From positions 54,335 to 118,334 of the forward strand of contig CAYYNQ010000058.1 of assembly GCA_964473105.1 (NCBI GenBank): a DNA stretch of 64,000 nucleotides, given 5' to 3'. Below the pieces are notes generated by a model, which searched no databases, was not told the origin of the DNA, and saw only the letters and a list, made by a program, of their open reading frames with translations. The translations under genes were made by a program, and so were the position numbers. Shown piece after piece: positions 55,224 to 64,000 of this stretch (its first letter is position 1; each line of letters begins with the position of its first letter). This stretch comes from CAYYNQ01 sp964473105. GTDB taxonomy: Bacteria > Sumerlaeota > Sumerlaeia > MVZB01.

Positions 55224-56867
55224 TCAATCCCGATACAGCTGGAAACCGCTCACGGCATTGGAAGGTTGGGATAAACCCGGCAGGGCGCCCTGCGTCCCGC
55301 CAATTGCATGAACCCGGGCCCCACCGGTACCGTCCGTTTTAAGACCGATCCTGATTGTCTCCAGAACCGTCGGGTAGTTGGCGTTGACGAAAGGCGGTAG
55401 CAATTGCTTCCAGGTATCCTGGCCGGACGTCAGGTTGTATGCCTGCAGTGAGACATTGCCCGCGGCATCCAGCGTGAGACGGAACTGGTTGTCCCTGCAG
55501 CGATCGATCGACTGGCCATCCGGGCAGTCCGGGGGATTGGGTCCGGGTGGATTGCCACATTGATTCGTGGGCGCGCACAACCCGAAATTTCCGCAGTTGA
55601 CCATCACCTGGGCCGCAGACCCGGATAACCACTCCAAACTGATGTTATTTCCCGGTGCGGCCTGCGACTGCAGGCTGACGAGCTGCCGCGGGCTGTTCTC
55701 CGTCGGCGACCAGAGGGCCACGTAAATCGACTGTGGTCCTGCTGAAAGGTCGATGGGTGTCTCAAGGTTGATGGTGGCCCGAGCAAAATCGGGCTTCGAA
55801 CCCGGGAATGAATTCAAACCATCATCCTCATCAACGTGCAGATAACTGTACATGGAACCCTGTGCGGGAAGACCGCAGGAATTGGCCTCTGTTGTCTGCC
55901 GACCAAACAGGAAAACATTGCTGATATTGGCACCGAACAGGGACCAGCCATTGCTGTTGTCCACGAAATCCTCCTGCCAAGCCAGCGCAGTATCCTCGTC
56001 CGTCAGTTCAAACGCAAAGGCCGGCACAGCGGGTGGATCCGGTGGACCCAGACCCCCACCCTGCGTTCCGCCGATCGCCCCGATCCGCTCACCCCCATTT
56101 GCATTGCTCGAGAGCCCGATCCGGATGTGGTCCATGACCTGGGGAATGTTGGAACTGTTGAAATTCAGCATCTCCACCCAGGTATCCTCGCTGCCGACGA
56201 GATTGTATGCCTGCAGCAAAACATCCCCCGCGGCATTCAGTGTCAGCCGGAACTGGTTCGGGCTACATGGGATAATGTCCTGGCCACCGGGGCAGTCCGG
56301 AGGATTGGGACCCTGGGGATTACCACATGAGCTTGAAGGTGCACAAAACCCGAAATTATTACACCTGACCATGATCTGTGCCTGGGTGCCCGATAACCAT
56401 TCAAAACTAACATTGTTGTACGGATTTCCAAATTCCGAGAACTGGATGATCTGTCGCGGGCTGTAGGGCAGGGGTGACCATAGGGCCATGTAGATCGAAA
56501 CAGGACCACCCGAAAGGTCAACCGGTGTTGAGAGGTTGTTCCTCGCCTCTGCCCAACTGAAGCTGGGACCGGGAAATTCATCGGCTCCGTCCTCCTCGTT
56601 GATATGCAGATAACCGGTAAAACCGCCGGCTTGGGAATCACCACAATTATTCTCGTCCCCGACATCCGCGTCAGTCCTTCCCTTGAGCGACAGGTCACTG
56701 ATCGCGGTGTTACTCAAGACCCACCCGTTGCCGTTATCATCAAAATCCTCCATCCAGGTGAGCGTTGTCTCACCCCCCGTCAGGTTGAACGTGAAGGCGG
56801 TGGCATCCGGAATAAAAACGTTCATTAAAATAAGGATGAAAATACCGTGTGAAAATATTCTTGTCAT
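55224..56867 (-). CDS. Secreted tandem-repeat protein with Cys-rich loops, unknown function
   Basis: The start at 56867 (MTRIFSHGIFILILMNVFIP) gives a signal peptide and follows GAGGGG. The roughly 547-residue protein consists of two clearly homologous repeats of about 250 residues. Each begins F.F.LT..(E/D)T.L.W.EDF.DN.NGW, contains LH..E(D)DG...FPG and ends IRIGL..(D/N)..GG.R..AIGGTQG. In the middle is a Cys-rich Pro-Gly loop (CGNPPGPNPPDC in repeat 2, CGNPQGPNPPDC in repeat 1). Conserved Cys suggest disulfides, and the fold is probably a beta-sandwich. I do not recognise the family, and no catalytic residues stand out. A binding or structural surface role is possible. Confidence 0.8.
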   Translation of the reverse strand: MTRIFSHGIFILILMNVFIPDATAFTFNLTGGETTLTWMEDFDDNGNGWVLSNTAISDLSLKGRTDADVGDENNCGDSQAGGFTGYLHINEEDGADEFPGPSFSWAEARNNLSTPVDLSGGPVSIYMALWSPLPYSPRQIIQFSEFGNPYNNVSFEWLSGTQAQIMVRCNNFGFCAPSSSCGNPQGPNPPDCPGGQDIIPCSPNQFRLTLNAAGDVLLQAYNLVGSEDTWVEMLNFNSSNIPQVMDHIRIGLSSNANGGERIGAIGGTQGGGLGPPDPPAVPAFAFELTDEDTALAWQEDFVDNSNGWSLFGANISNVFLFGRQTTEANSCGLPAQGSMYSYLHVDEDDGLNSFPGSKPDFARATINLETPIDLSAGPQSIYVALWSPTENSPRQLVSLQSQAAPGNNISLEWLSGSAAQVMVNCGNFGLCAPTNQCGNPPGPNPPDCPDGQSIDRCRDNQFRLTLDAAGNVSLQAYNLTSGQDTWKQLLPPFVNANYPTVLETIRIGLKTDGTGGARVHAIGGTQGALPGLSQPSNAVSGFQLYRD

Positions 56868-56987
56868 GACCCCTCTCGCCTCCCCCATGCAAATATGTAG
56901 CCATATCGCCATGCACCCCCTCGTTCCAATCCCGGCCAGTCATGGTTTTGGAAACGAGCGGGTTGTGGACGGGGTGATCCTGTCCGT

Positions 56988-58079
56988 CTAAACTTCCATC
57001 GGGCCGAGTGTCGGCAGGGCCGGGACAATATCGTTCGCCAGCAGTTCCATCGTCCGCAACCACTTCGGTTTGTCATCCCAGTCGTGGGCCGTCATCAGCA
57101 ACGTGCCGAACCCGCCGGTCTTGTCCCAGAGATCATGCAGTTGCTGCAGGCACGTGTCCGGATTTCCGATGATGCAGAGATGCCGGAGGGCATATTCCGT
57201 ATCGACCTCCTCGTCCGGCACATCGGGATCATGCTTGACCAGGTCGAGCATCTCCGCTGCACGCATCAGGTCGAGCATATACTGGAAAGACCCGCCGAAC
57301 GTCCCGTTGAGCGCATGGTCCCAGGCGGCCTCATCCGTTTCCCCGATACAAATGCTGCGGCTGATACGCCAGACCGAGCGGTCCGGCATGGCCCGACCGC
57401 CATCGCACGCGCCACCGACGTAGGTCTCCCAGTGATTCACCAGGGAGTTCACGGGAACAAGGTTCGTGCTCAGGGGCCGGTATCCACGGTTACCGGCAAA
57501 CACCGCCGCCTTGGAACCAGGGCTCACAATACTCATCCCAATCGGCGGATGTGGCTGTTGCAAAGGGCGAACAACCTGACCAACACCCAGCTCGGGGTTG
57601 GGGGTCTCGATCCGGATCCGGTTGAACTTCCCCTTAAAATCGAATGGCGCCTCGGCCTGCCACAACTTGAGTACCATCTCGATACCCTCGGCGACCATCG
57701 CTCCCTGGGTCGCGGGGTCGGGCATATCAAACAATTGCCAGTCCGTCGGAACACCGCTCTGACCGAACCCGATATTCAACCGCCCGTGCGACAAATGATC
57801 CAGCAGCGCCAGCCGCGAGGCGATATTGACCGGATGGTGGTGCGGAACAATCGTGACGCCCGTCCCAAGCCGGATGTTGCTCGTGCGTGGAAAGACGTTG
57901 GCGATGAAAAGATCATTAGCCGGAATCGGCTCCCAAGCCATACTTGTATGCTGACCGATCCATGCCTCGGTAAATCCCAGGTCATCGGCACGAACAAGCA
58001 GCTCGATATCCTCGTCATAACATACCGTACGGGATTTAACCGGTGGATGAACCGGCATCATGAATATCCCAAGCTTCAA
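56988..58079 (-). CDS. Luciferase-like flavin-dependent monooxygenase/oxidoreductase (LLM class)
   Basis: The start is a TTG at 58077-58079 with a good GGAGG site seven bases upstream. The 363-residue TIM-barrel protein has the bacterial-luciferase family pattern KLGIFMMPVHPP, FTEAWIGQHTS, LGTGVTIVPHHHPVNIASRL, GRLNIGFGQSG and a C-terminal IGNPDTCLQQL. Members use FMN or F420 and oxidise diverse small molecules in the cytoplasm. The substrate is unknown. It is not obviously linked to the glycan genes, and sits between a secreted repeat protein and prepilins on the same strand. Confidence 0.93.
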   Translation of the reverse strand: MKLGIFMMPVHPPVKSRTVCYDEDIELLVRADDLGFTEAWIGQHTSMAWEPIPANDLFIANVFPRTSNIRLGTGVTIVPHHHPVNIASRLALLDHLSHGRLNIGFGQSGVPTDWQLFDMPDPATQGAMVAEGIEMVLKLWQAEAPFDFKGKFNRIRIETPNPELGVGQVVRPLQQPHPPIGMSIVSPGSKAAVFAGNRGYRPLSTNLVPVNSLVNHWETYVGGACDGGRAMPDRSVWRISRSICIGETDEAAWDHALNGTFGGSFQYMLDLMRAAEMLDLVKHDPDVPDEEVDTEYALRHLCIIGNPDTCLQQLHDLWDKTGGFGTLLMTAHDWDDKPKWLRTMELLANDIVPALPTLGPMEV

Positions 58080-58342
58080 CTTCCTGCCTCCAGCATGTTC
58101 CGTCGAGTATGTCAGGATGCCCTATAACCAGCTGTAATTCAATATTTCCATGGCTGGATATGCTCATCCAGACAACGAGTTCCAAAGGCGAACTGGAATG
58201 ATCATGGGCCGGGAACAAGCATTGCCCAAGCTCGCCGGCTATCAAAAACGGTGTAACGCGAACCCGTTTGTCACGGACAACAAGTCCGTCGGCCCATGCA
58301 TCCGGCCCCAACGGCAAGAAGATGCCCGCAATACCCCCCACC

Positions 58343-58984
58343 CTAGAAAATCTGGCTGAAACCGCCGACATCATAATACATGATGTTACCATTACTGACT
58401 GTGCCGTTGGTCGGATTGTAAGGCCCGATCGGTCCGCCCGCGTTGGGAATCCCCTGACTTTCCCAGGTCAGGTTCGGGCCGCAGCTCTCAAAAATATACT
58501 TGTAACGTTGGGACCGGCCCATCAGGCCGACAGGCTGATGGTTTACCAGCGCCTCATACCGGTTGGGAACCGATGACATGATGACCGACCACTCACTATC
58601 CGAGTAGGCATTGTCAAAACCAAAAATCAGCTCGTGGAGATCCGAGTTGAACGGGTCGTAGGGGACAGAGGCCAGGTATTCGACAGGGGTCGTCAGGCAG
58701 CTCCCCGGCAGTTCCCTACCATTAAAAGGGGCGGATATCATCAGCCAATCCGCATACAGATAGGGGAAACCGAGATTCGAGATGTCCCGTGCAATGGGGA
58801 CTTCATGATTATCCACCCGATACATCTCGATGGCATTGGCAATGGTCCGCATATGTGCGACACACTTCGAGACCTTGGCGCGCGTATAGGCATCGAGGAA
58901 ATTGGGAACTGCAATTCCAGCCAGGATCGAGATGATGGCCACCACAATAAGCAGTTCAATCAGCGTGAATGCCCTCTTGAACAT
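58343..58984 (-). CDS. Type IV pilin/type II secretion-like prepilin, copy 1
   Basis: The start at 58984 is chosen because AGGAG lies about seven bases upstream and the product begins MFKRAFTLIELLIVV, a class III prepilin leader with cleavage before FTLIE. About 213 residues follow, with the hydrophobic helix to about 30, then DAYTRAKVSKCVAHMRTIAN and a C-terminal globular domain ending MYYDVGGFSQIF. It is a close paralogue of the next gene upstream. Prepilin peptidase and assembly ATPase genes are not in the window. A surface fibre or pseudopilus role is inferred. Confidence 0.9.
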   Translation of the reverse strand: MFKRAFTLIELLIVVAIISILAGIAVPNFLDAYTRAKVSKCVAHMRTIANAIEMYRVDNHEVPIARDISNLGFPYLYADWLMISAPFNGRELPGSCLTTPVEYLASVPYDPFNSDLHELIFGFDNAYSDSEWSVIMSSVPNRYEALVNHQPVGLMGRSQRYKYIFESCGPNLTWESQGIPNAGGPIGPYNPTNGTVSNGNIMYYDVGGFSQIF

Positions 58985-59069
58985 GATCATGCTCCTGTCC
59001 AGCCAGCCCCGGGATCCGGCATGCAGAAAACTTATCTGCAAGAATGTGATGCGAAACACCGACCGTTTT

Positions 59070-59714
59070 CTAGAAAATCTGGCTGAAACCGCCAATATCA
59101 TAATACATGATATTGCCCGCGCTGACCGTGCCGTTGGTCGGGTTGTAGGGCCCGACACCGCCGTAAAACGTATTGATCCCCTGACTTTCCCAGGTCAGGT
59201 TCGGTCCGCAGCTCTCAAAGAAATAAGTGTAACCCTGTGAACGGCCCAGCAGACCGACAGGTTGATGGTTGACCAGGGAGCGATACTGCTTGGGAACACC
59301 GGTCATGATGACCGACCATTCACTCTTCGAGTAGGCGTTGTTCATGCCGAAGAAAGAATCCAGCAGATACGAATTGAACGGGTCAAAGGGAACCGAGCCC
59401 AGGTATTCGACGGGGGTTGTCAACCGGCTACCGATGTGTACACCCGAGCTGTTTGAAACCATCAGCCAACCGACCAGAAAGTAGGGGAACTGGAGATTAT
59501 CGATCTGGGGTTGCGAGGCAATGATGGGAAAATCATGATAATCGGTCCGGTAAATTTCGATCGCGTTGGCAATGGTCCGCATATGCGCAACAGACTTCGA
59601 GACCTTGGCACGGGTCTGGGCTTCGACGAAATTGGGGACTGCGATTGCTGCCAGAATTGAGATGATCGCCACGACAATCAGGAGCTCAATCAAAGTAAAA
59701 GCCTTCTTGAACAT
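59070..59714 (-). CDS. Type IV pilin/type II secretion-like prepilin, copy 2
   Basis: This 214-residue tandem paralogue begins MFKKAFTLIELLIVVAIISI and has the same EAQTRAKVSKSVAHMRTIA segment and the ending MYYDIGGFSQIF. It differs from copy 1 in the central loop (GVHIGSRLTTPVEYLGSVPF versus GRELPGSCLTTPVEYLASVP). It lies 85 bases upstream of copy 1 and is probably cotranscribed with it. The duplication may provide variant subunits. Confidence 0.9.
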   Translation of the reverse strand: MFKKAFTLIELLIVVAIISILAAIAVPNFVEAQTRAKVSKSVAHMRTIANAIEIYRTDYHDFPIIASQPQIDNLQFPYFLVGWLMVSNSSGVHIGSRLTTPVEYLGSVPFDPFNSYLLDSFFGMNNAYSKSEWSVIMTGVPKQYRSLVNHQPVGLLGRSQGYTYFFESCGPNLTWESQGINTFYGGVGPYNPTNGTVSAGNIMYYDIGGFSQIF

Positions 59715-60078
59715 TTATCTGTTTCTCCTTTTGTAAGTCACGGACACGCATCGGGTTGACCACGTTCAGGGGCACCATCATCCAATCAAACCGTTCATAC
59801 ACCCACACCAGTGGTCTCAGTGCTTAGAAGTTTATAACACAAACAAAATCAAGACAATATCTATTTTCGTTGTAGTGCATGACGTCTGGGTCCGGACCTG
59901 ATGAATTTCCTTACAGGTCCATCATAAACCGGACCAAAGAACCGTGGGTATCAAATTCTTTATATCCTTGGAATATATCAGGTTAAACAATTTCCGAAAT
60001 GGCCACAAAAAGGGGGGGGCGAATGCTAACCGGGTTGGGGACACCGGGGGGATACTGAATCGGAAAAACCCCGGGATT
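59715..60078. other. Intergenic region upstream of the prepilins
   Basis: No gene is visible. An AT-rich patch at 59831-59857 holds minus-strand TTGTCT and TATAAA separated by 15 bases, a weak promoter candidate for the prepilins. A run of eight G lies near 60012-60019. Confidence 0.35.
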
Positions 60079-62655
60079 TCAGTTTGAAGCACCCGCTTGC
60101 TTCACAATTTTCCGGGCTTGATCAAGGTCCCGCATAGCAGCCTCAAAACCGGGGTTCAGTTCCAGTGCGGTTTCAAGATGCGTGATGCCCTTGTGATGAT
60201 TTCCTTCCCGGATGTGGATTGTTCCCAACTCATAATGTGCCAGCGCATGAGACCAGCTCAGTTCCAGAATGCGCTCGTAGACCGGGATTGCCTGAGCCGG
60301 CTGGTTCGACATCCGAATCATACCGGCAAACCGATGAAGCACCTCAACCGAATCCGGGGCAATCTCGGAAGCGGCTTTAAACTGTTCAAAGGCACCCCTT
60401 CCGTTCTTCTTTTCAATATACAGGTCCCCCAACACCATCCGGGCATTCAGGTTGCGGGGATCCCTCTCAGTGATCTTCTGCAGACACCCCACCGCCTTGT
60501 CCAGTTCGCCGGCCGTACGCATGAGGCCGACCAGTCGCCGCAGTTCATCCCGCGGGTCCGTATTCAATTCCAGGGCCTGCCCGAAGGCATCCGCCGACTC
60601 CTGGTCACGACCCTGCTCGCTTCGGGCCATGCCAATTCCCATGTATGCCCCGGTGCTTGGTTTGATTCTCACTGAATTCTGGAAGTATTTCACCGCGGCT
60701 GCCAATTCACCCCGCATCGCCAATGCCGAACCCAGCATGGTCAGGACTTCGGGGTCAAGCGGGTGATTCTTCCTGACCAACATCAACTCGGGAATCGCAC
60801 GATCAAGGTATCCCGCCGTGATCATGGTAGAACACAACTCCATGTGTGTTTCCCGATGGTCGGGATCGATTTCCAGTGCCCTGCGAAAACTTCTGATCGA
60901 TCCATCAAAATCACGCTCCTGAGCCAGCGCCACCCCCAGGAACATGTGTGCGCGAAAATATTCCGGCCTCAACTCAATGGCCTGCCTGAGATGATGAATC
61001 GCCCGGTCAACCGACCCACCCACGTCAAGGTAGGCCCGACCCAGGTCTGCGTGCTCAAGAGGGTCACTGGGTTCAATCCGCATCACCTCCAGAAAATGAT
61101 CCAGTGCTTCCTGGTGACGGCCCAATGCACGGTAGACCCTGCCAAGGACGGAATGAATGGTCTGGTTTTCAGGATCAAGCCCCAGCGATCTTCTCAGGGG
61201 ATCAACCGCATCGTCAAATCGACCCATCCTTCTCAGCAACTCACCCTTGACCATCAGAAATTCAGGGTCGTTCGGCCTGGTGGCGAGGATGTAGTCCACA
61301 CCATCAAGGGTCCAGTTCATGCTTTTCGCAGTAATACCATGGGCAAGGATATTTCGATCATGATTCGACCGGGTCATCACCTGCAAAATCAGGTCGCCCA
61401 TCTCGTCATCGGACCTCGGCCCGGAAATCACGTGCTGTGGCGGATTGTTCGGGTTCCGGATATTTTTACTGGAGTTATCATAGGTGTAGTCCATGTGAAT
61501 CACGGATCCCCTTGGCAGCGTCACAGGGTCAGTATACCGGTATTCGTCCTGCCAGTTGAAATCCCAGTCACGAATGTCGATCAGGGTTTGCTCCTCACCA
61601 TCAGGCAGGACCGCATAACCCCTCAGGATCCTACCCAAGTAATGGGCATGCGGGTAAACCGTGTAAACCTCAATATCAACCGGTAACCGATACTGCGCTT
61701 TCAACGGATAATTCGCTTCTCCCGGCGGGATATCGATCGATTTATTGAAAAGATTAAGGATCAACGGCATGATCGGTGGCCGCTTCTCCGTGAAATAAAG
61801 ACCGATCCGTACCTGCACAGGTTCCGGTTTCCCCGTCGGCACCATATGCAACTGAAGCACCAGATCCATGCCCGGGTCCAGTTGCCAGGCGGTCTCCTGC
61901 TCACCCATGCCAGGAGTGCGGCCCGGCGTCCAGCCGATGAAGTGGCCACTGGGGCTGGCAGAGCTTTCGAGGCCCTCCATGCCGTCATAACCGGGTTCCT
62001 CATCGAGCGAGTCCTGATAACTGGATTCGTTTGTGCTGTCGACCATCAACCGGCCGTGGTGCACAACCCGCTTGTTGCTGGGACGAATCTCAACAGCCCT
62101 GATGTAGCGTGTCCTGTTGATCGGGACGGGCATGACGAAATTACGGTAAATATCAACGCCATCGGGCGGAAGCGTATAAGGCTCGGGCAGTTCGATCACC
62201 ATGTCGGGCTCACCTGACTGCCAGCCCTTGGCCCAGCGTGGTGGCGCGGGCAGGTCATGGGCATGGCCCTCCGGCATGCCGCTGTCGATCCAGCGGTAGA
62301 ACAAGTCCTTCTCCTCATCGGTCAGGGACCGTTCACCAATGAAATCCGGCTTCTCGATCTCCGGCTGCCACGGGGGCATATAACCGCTATCGATGACATC
62401 CGCAATCTGTTTGCCTCGTTTACGGACATCGTCATAACCCAGCAGGCTGAAAGGGGCCGATTCATCCGGTCGATGACAGATCGAGCAGTTGTTGAAAATG
62501 ATCGGGGCAATGTCCCGGTTAAATGTCGGCCCTGAATTCCCTCCCGATTCCTTGACGGCCCCGGTAATCCCGTTCAGGCAAAGGGAGATCAACACGAATT
62601 GCAAGGTGCGCCTGAATTCCACCGCCCGGGTCTGCCTGTTGGGATGAATCATCAT
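60079..62655 (-). CDS. Cytochrome c / copper type II monooxygenase-like / TPR protein
   Basis: Starting at the ATG at 62655, which overlaps the upstream stop as ATGA, the product has about 858 residues with an export signal. Domains in order are a cytochrome c-like region with NNCSICHRP (Cys 57, Cys 60, His 61), a peptidylglycine hydroxylating monooxygenase-like region (about 140-440), then at least eight TPR repeats (about 465-850). All six expected copper ligands can be assigned by motif: VVHHG (His 199/200), LQLHM (His 270), YPHAHYLG (His 336/338) and SDDEMGD (Met 419). Such proteins are known in planctomycete-like bacteria without defined substrates. The redoxin gene upstream is a typical partner. 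Oxidative chemistry in the periplasm is inferred. Confidence 0.87.
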   Translation of the reverse strand: MMIHPNRQTRAVEFRRTLQFVLISLCLNGITGAVKESGGNSGPTFNRDIAPIIFNNCSICHRPDESAPFSLLGYDDVRKRGKQIADVIDSGYMPPWQPEIEKPDFIGERSLTDEEKDLFYRWIDSGMPEGHAHDLPAPPRWAKGWQSGEPDMVIELPEPYTLPPDGVDIYRNFVMPVPINRTRYIRAVEIRPSNKRVVHHGRLMVDSTNESSYQDSLDEEPGYDGMEGLESSASPSGHFIGWTPGRTPGMGEQETAWQLDPGMDLVLQLHMVPTGKPEPVQVRIGLYFTEKRPPIMPLILNLFNKSIDIPPGEANYPLKAQYRLPVDIEVYTVYPHAHYLGRILRGYAVLPDGEEQTLIDIRDWDFNWQDEYRYTDPVTLPRGSVIHMDYTYDNSSKNIRNPNNPPQHVISGPRSDDEMGDLILQVMTRSNHDRNILAHGITAKSMNWTLDGVDYILATRPNDPEFLMVKGELLRRMGRFDDAVDPLRRSLGLDPENQTIHSVLGRVYRALGRHQEALDHFLEVMRIEPSDPLEHADLGRAYLDVGGSVDRAIHHLRQAIELRPEYFRAHMFLGVALAQERDFDGSIRSFRRALEIDPDHRETHMELCSTMITAGYLDRAIPELMLVRKNHPLDPEVLTMLGSALAMRGELAAAVKYFQNSVRIKPSTGAYMGIGMARSEQGRDQESADAFGQALELNTDPRDELRRLVGLMRTAGELDKAVGCLQKITERDPRNLNARMVLGDLYIEKKNGRGAFEQFKAASEIAPDSVEVLHRFAGMIRMSNQPAQAIPVYERILELSWSHALAHYELGTIHIREGNHHKGITHLETALELNPGFEAAMRDLDQARKIVKQAGASN

Positions 62656-63254
62656 GGCAACAGGTTCTCCAGGTAACAACCGATGGCCCTGGTCCTCGCT
62701 GTCGTGACCTCCCTGCCCGCCAGGATGTCACGGATTGCATCATCCAGGTCATGTTGCGTTGCGGAGGCCCTTGTCTTCCCGAAGTCAACAAAACGGTCAT
62801 CAATCCGGCCACGATAGGCCAGGTCAAACCCGCCACCCGATCGTCGGTAAACCGCAGCCTCGGGGGTTCGCGTTGCGCCGGCCTGGCGCACAAGATCATG
62901 CCGCGGGTCACGAACTGCCGGCATCGGCAATGAATACTCCTTCCGGTGGGTCCGTATCATCCCGGCAGACAGGGAAGGGTCGGGATAAACAAGATGGAAA
63001 TCCACCGATTCATCCTGATACCTGCGGTAGATCCGTGTCAGCTCGGGTGCATAACGATTGGCAATCGGGCAGTCACTGGTCACAAAGACAAGGACAAGAA
63101 TTTCTGCGGTTGAAGTGTTTAAAGGATTCCTGAAATCATCACCAGGACCCCGAACCTCAGATCCGTCCCGGTTCCGGATCGTGCCGCATGCCAGGACCAG
63201 TAACAGGCATGACCACGCAGGAGCGTGCAGAAGACTTCCTCGGATTACGGTCAT
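62652..63254 (-). CDS. Redoxin/thioredoxin-like lipoprotein
   Basis: The 200-residue protein has a lipobox (LLLVLACG, Cys 23) and a thioredoxin-like fold with a single active-site-type Cys (SDCPIANRY, Cys 62) and TRTPEAAVY as the cis-Pro region. The ending YRGRIDDRF...ARTRAIGCYLE is the pattern that I know from redoxin domains paired with cytochrome/copper monooxygenase proteins. Overlap with the downstream start indicates coupled translation. It may deliver electrons or protect or mature the copper or heme protein in the periplasm. Confidence 0.87.
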   Translation of the reverse strand: MTVIRGSLLHAPAWSCLLLVLACGTIRNRDGSEVRGPGDDFRNPLNTSTAEILVLVFVTSDCPIANRYAPELTRIYRRYQDESVDFHLVYPDPSLSAGMIRTHRKEYSLPMPAVRDPRHDLVRQAGATRTPEAAVYRRSGGGFDLAYRGRIDDRFVDFGKTRASATQHDLDDAIRDILAGREVTTARTRAIGCYLENLLP

Positions 63255-63846
63255 GTGTCGGTTGCCGGCGCTGAAGACATATCAATTCAGTCTAATGGGT
63301 GCCCTGAATGTGTGCAAAGACAATTTCGACAGGCACAAACCGGGGTTGAGTCTGGGAATTGGACGACAACCGCCGCGAGCGATCCAAGCGGCGCGCAGGC
63401 ACCCGGGAAAGGTCCCAAGAGTCACTGACAGCCCCCTCCCCCAAGGAAGGAATGTCGATCATCGATCAACGTCACGGGGAACAAGGCCCTCGGGGCCGGG
63501 GCAGAAGTCAACCCATATCCGGCCATTCCCAAAAGCAGGGACTGAAAATGAGGACCCGATCTGTCACCATCATACGCCCAAAGGAAACGGTCCCGAATCG
63601 CGGGCAGAAACACCTGCGTCAATCCTGCATCCCATTTCGTCCGGCTACTTCGCTCAATGATCATCGCGTGTTGCAGGATAGAAAGGGATGTTTTCCCATC
63701 AGGGTATGAATCCCGATTCCAGCCTGCACCACGGTTCATATCTTACCGGGAAAATGACGGGGGACACAAAAAAGGGCGGCTCATGATCCATATGAGCCGC
63801 CCTTTGAACAAATCATCCTCGGTCGTGCTGAAACCAACCCGGCGGT
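63255..63846. other. Intergenic region with one terminator
   Basis: No convincing gene is seen. Short open frames on both strands lack motifs or ribosome sites. The right end holds a strong hairpin for the minus-strand gene entering from beyond the window, and the left part should contain the promoter of the redoxin gene. Confidence 0.5.
63768..63805 (-). terminator. Strong intrinsic terminator
   Basis: A perfect 14-bp stem (63771-63784 with 63792-63805) encloses a seven-base loop. On the minus strand it is followed by a T-run (63768-63773 read in reverse). It ends the partial gene whose stop is at 63847. Confidence 0.9.
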
Positions 63847-64000
63847 CTATTCCATGACAAACTCACTGATCTCGACCGGGACATAGCCGACTGTTAATCC
63901 GACGGCCTCAAACCGGTTGCCCCCGGCACCATCCGACTCGCCATACAAATAAATCCGGTCATACATGCCCTCAATGGTGTCATTGGAGGGTTGACCGGAT
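63847..64000 (-). CDS. C-terminal end of a secreted-type protein, start beyond the window
   Basis: The frame is open from the window edge to a TAG stop at 63847-63849. Its last residues include MYDRIYLYGESDGAGGNRFE and VPVEISEFVME. The final VPVEISEF resembles the end of the module A protein at 5113 (VPVELSEW), so it may be another extracellular protein of similar design. Too little is visible for a family call. The terminator 40 bases downstream supports it as a real gene end. Confidence 0.65.
   Translation of the reverse strand, partial: SGQPSNDTIEGMYDRIYLYGESDGAGGNRFEAVGLTVGYVPVEISEFVME

Noticed and set aside
63422..63739. 105-codon minus-strand open frame near the right end
   Set aside because: Its composition is not protein-like, it has no motif, and there is no supporting ribosome site.

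Overview
This window is a polysaccharide- or glycoside-degradation neighbourhood from a Gram-negative heterotroph of about 57% GC (estimated by eye). The organism is probably related to the Planctomycetes/PVC bacteria or to candidate phyla such as Hydrogenedentota or Sumerlaeota. Supporting traits are paired DUF1549/DUF1553 and DUF1501 genes, FG-GAP/ASPIC-UnbV proteins, a cytochrome c/copper monooxygenase/TPR protein with a redoxin partner, GH32-like proteins with the N-terminal beta-sandwich that I know from planctomycetes, and short-leader prepilins. The phylum is an inference. I saw no rRNA, tRNA, CRISPR array, transposase, phage gene or recognisable transcription factor.

Layout. 1-4.8 kb: two convergent FG-GAP repeat proteins. 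5.1-8.2 kb: a secreted 'module A' protein and a parvulin-type isomerase gene interrupted by one in-frame TAG. 8.3-16.7 kb: three paralogous secreted GH32-like proteins and a secreted alpha/beta hydrolase. 17-26 kb: a sugar ABC transporter (lipoprotein binding protein, double ATPase, two permeases) flanked by two members of an unnamed secreted family, here called family B. 26-28.5 kb: an iron alcohol dehydrogenase of the transhydrogenase type and a mannose-6-phosphate isomerase. 28.9-34.1 kb: a translationally coupled sugar-catabolic operon (Gfo/Idh/MocA oxidoreductase, TIM-barrel isomerase, alpha/beta hydrolase, pentulose-phosphate epimerase) followed by a CocE-like hydrolase. 34.2-40.3 kb: three GH127-like proteins. 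40.3-50.7 kb: a PPC-domain protein and two DUF1549/DUF1553 plus DUF1501 gene pairs. 50.9-54.8 kb: a third family B protein with a fourth GH127-like protein. 55.2-63.3 kb, all on the minus strand: a tandem-repeat secreted protein, a luciferase-like flavin oxidoreductase, two tandem prepilins, and a redoxin/copper monooxygenase pair. The window ends inside another secreted protein preceded by a strong terminator.

How it may work together (inference): exported GH32-like, GH127-like and family B proteins would bind or process a glycan outside the cytoplasm. The ribose-type ABC importer would take up the released sugar or derivative, and the coupled operon plus the isomerase and dehydrogenase would channel it into central metabolism. 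The most unusual points are these: all three GH32-like proteins appear to lack the catalytic nucleophile Asp while keeping the other two carboxylates; family B is a shared, apparently undescribed component linked both to the GH32-like/transporter cluster and to a GH127-like gene; module A is fused to a GH32-like protein in one gene and to family B in another; and two GH127-like genes share a 173-bp tract with only three mismatches, which suggests recent gene conversion.
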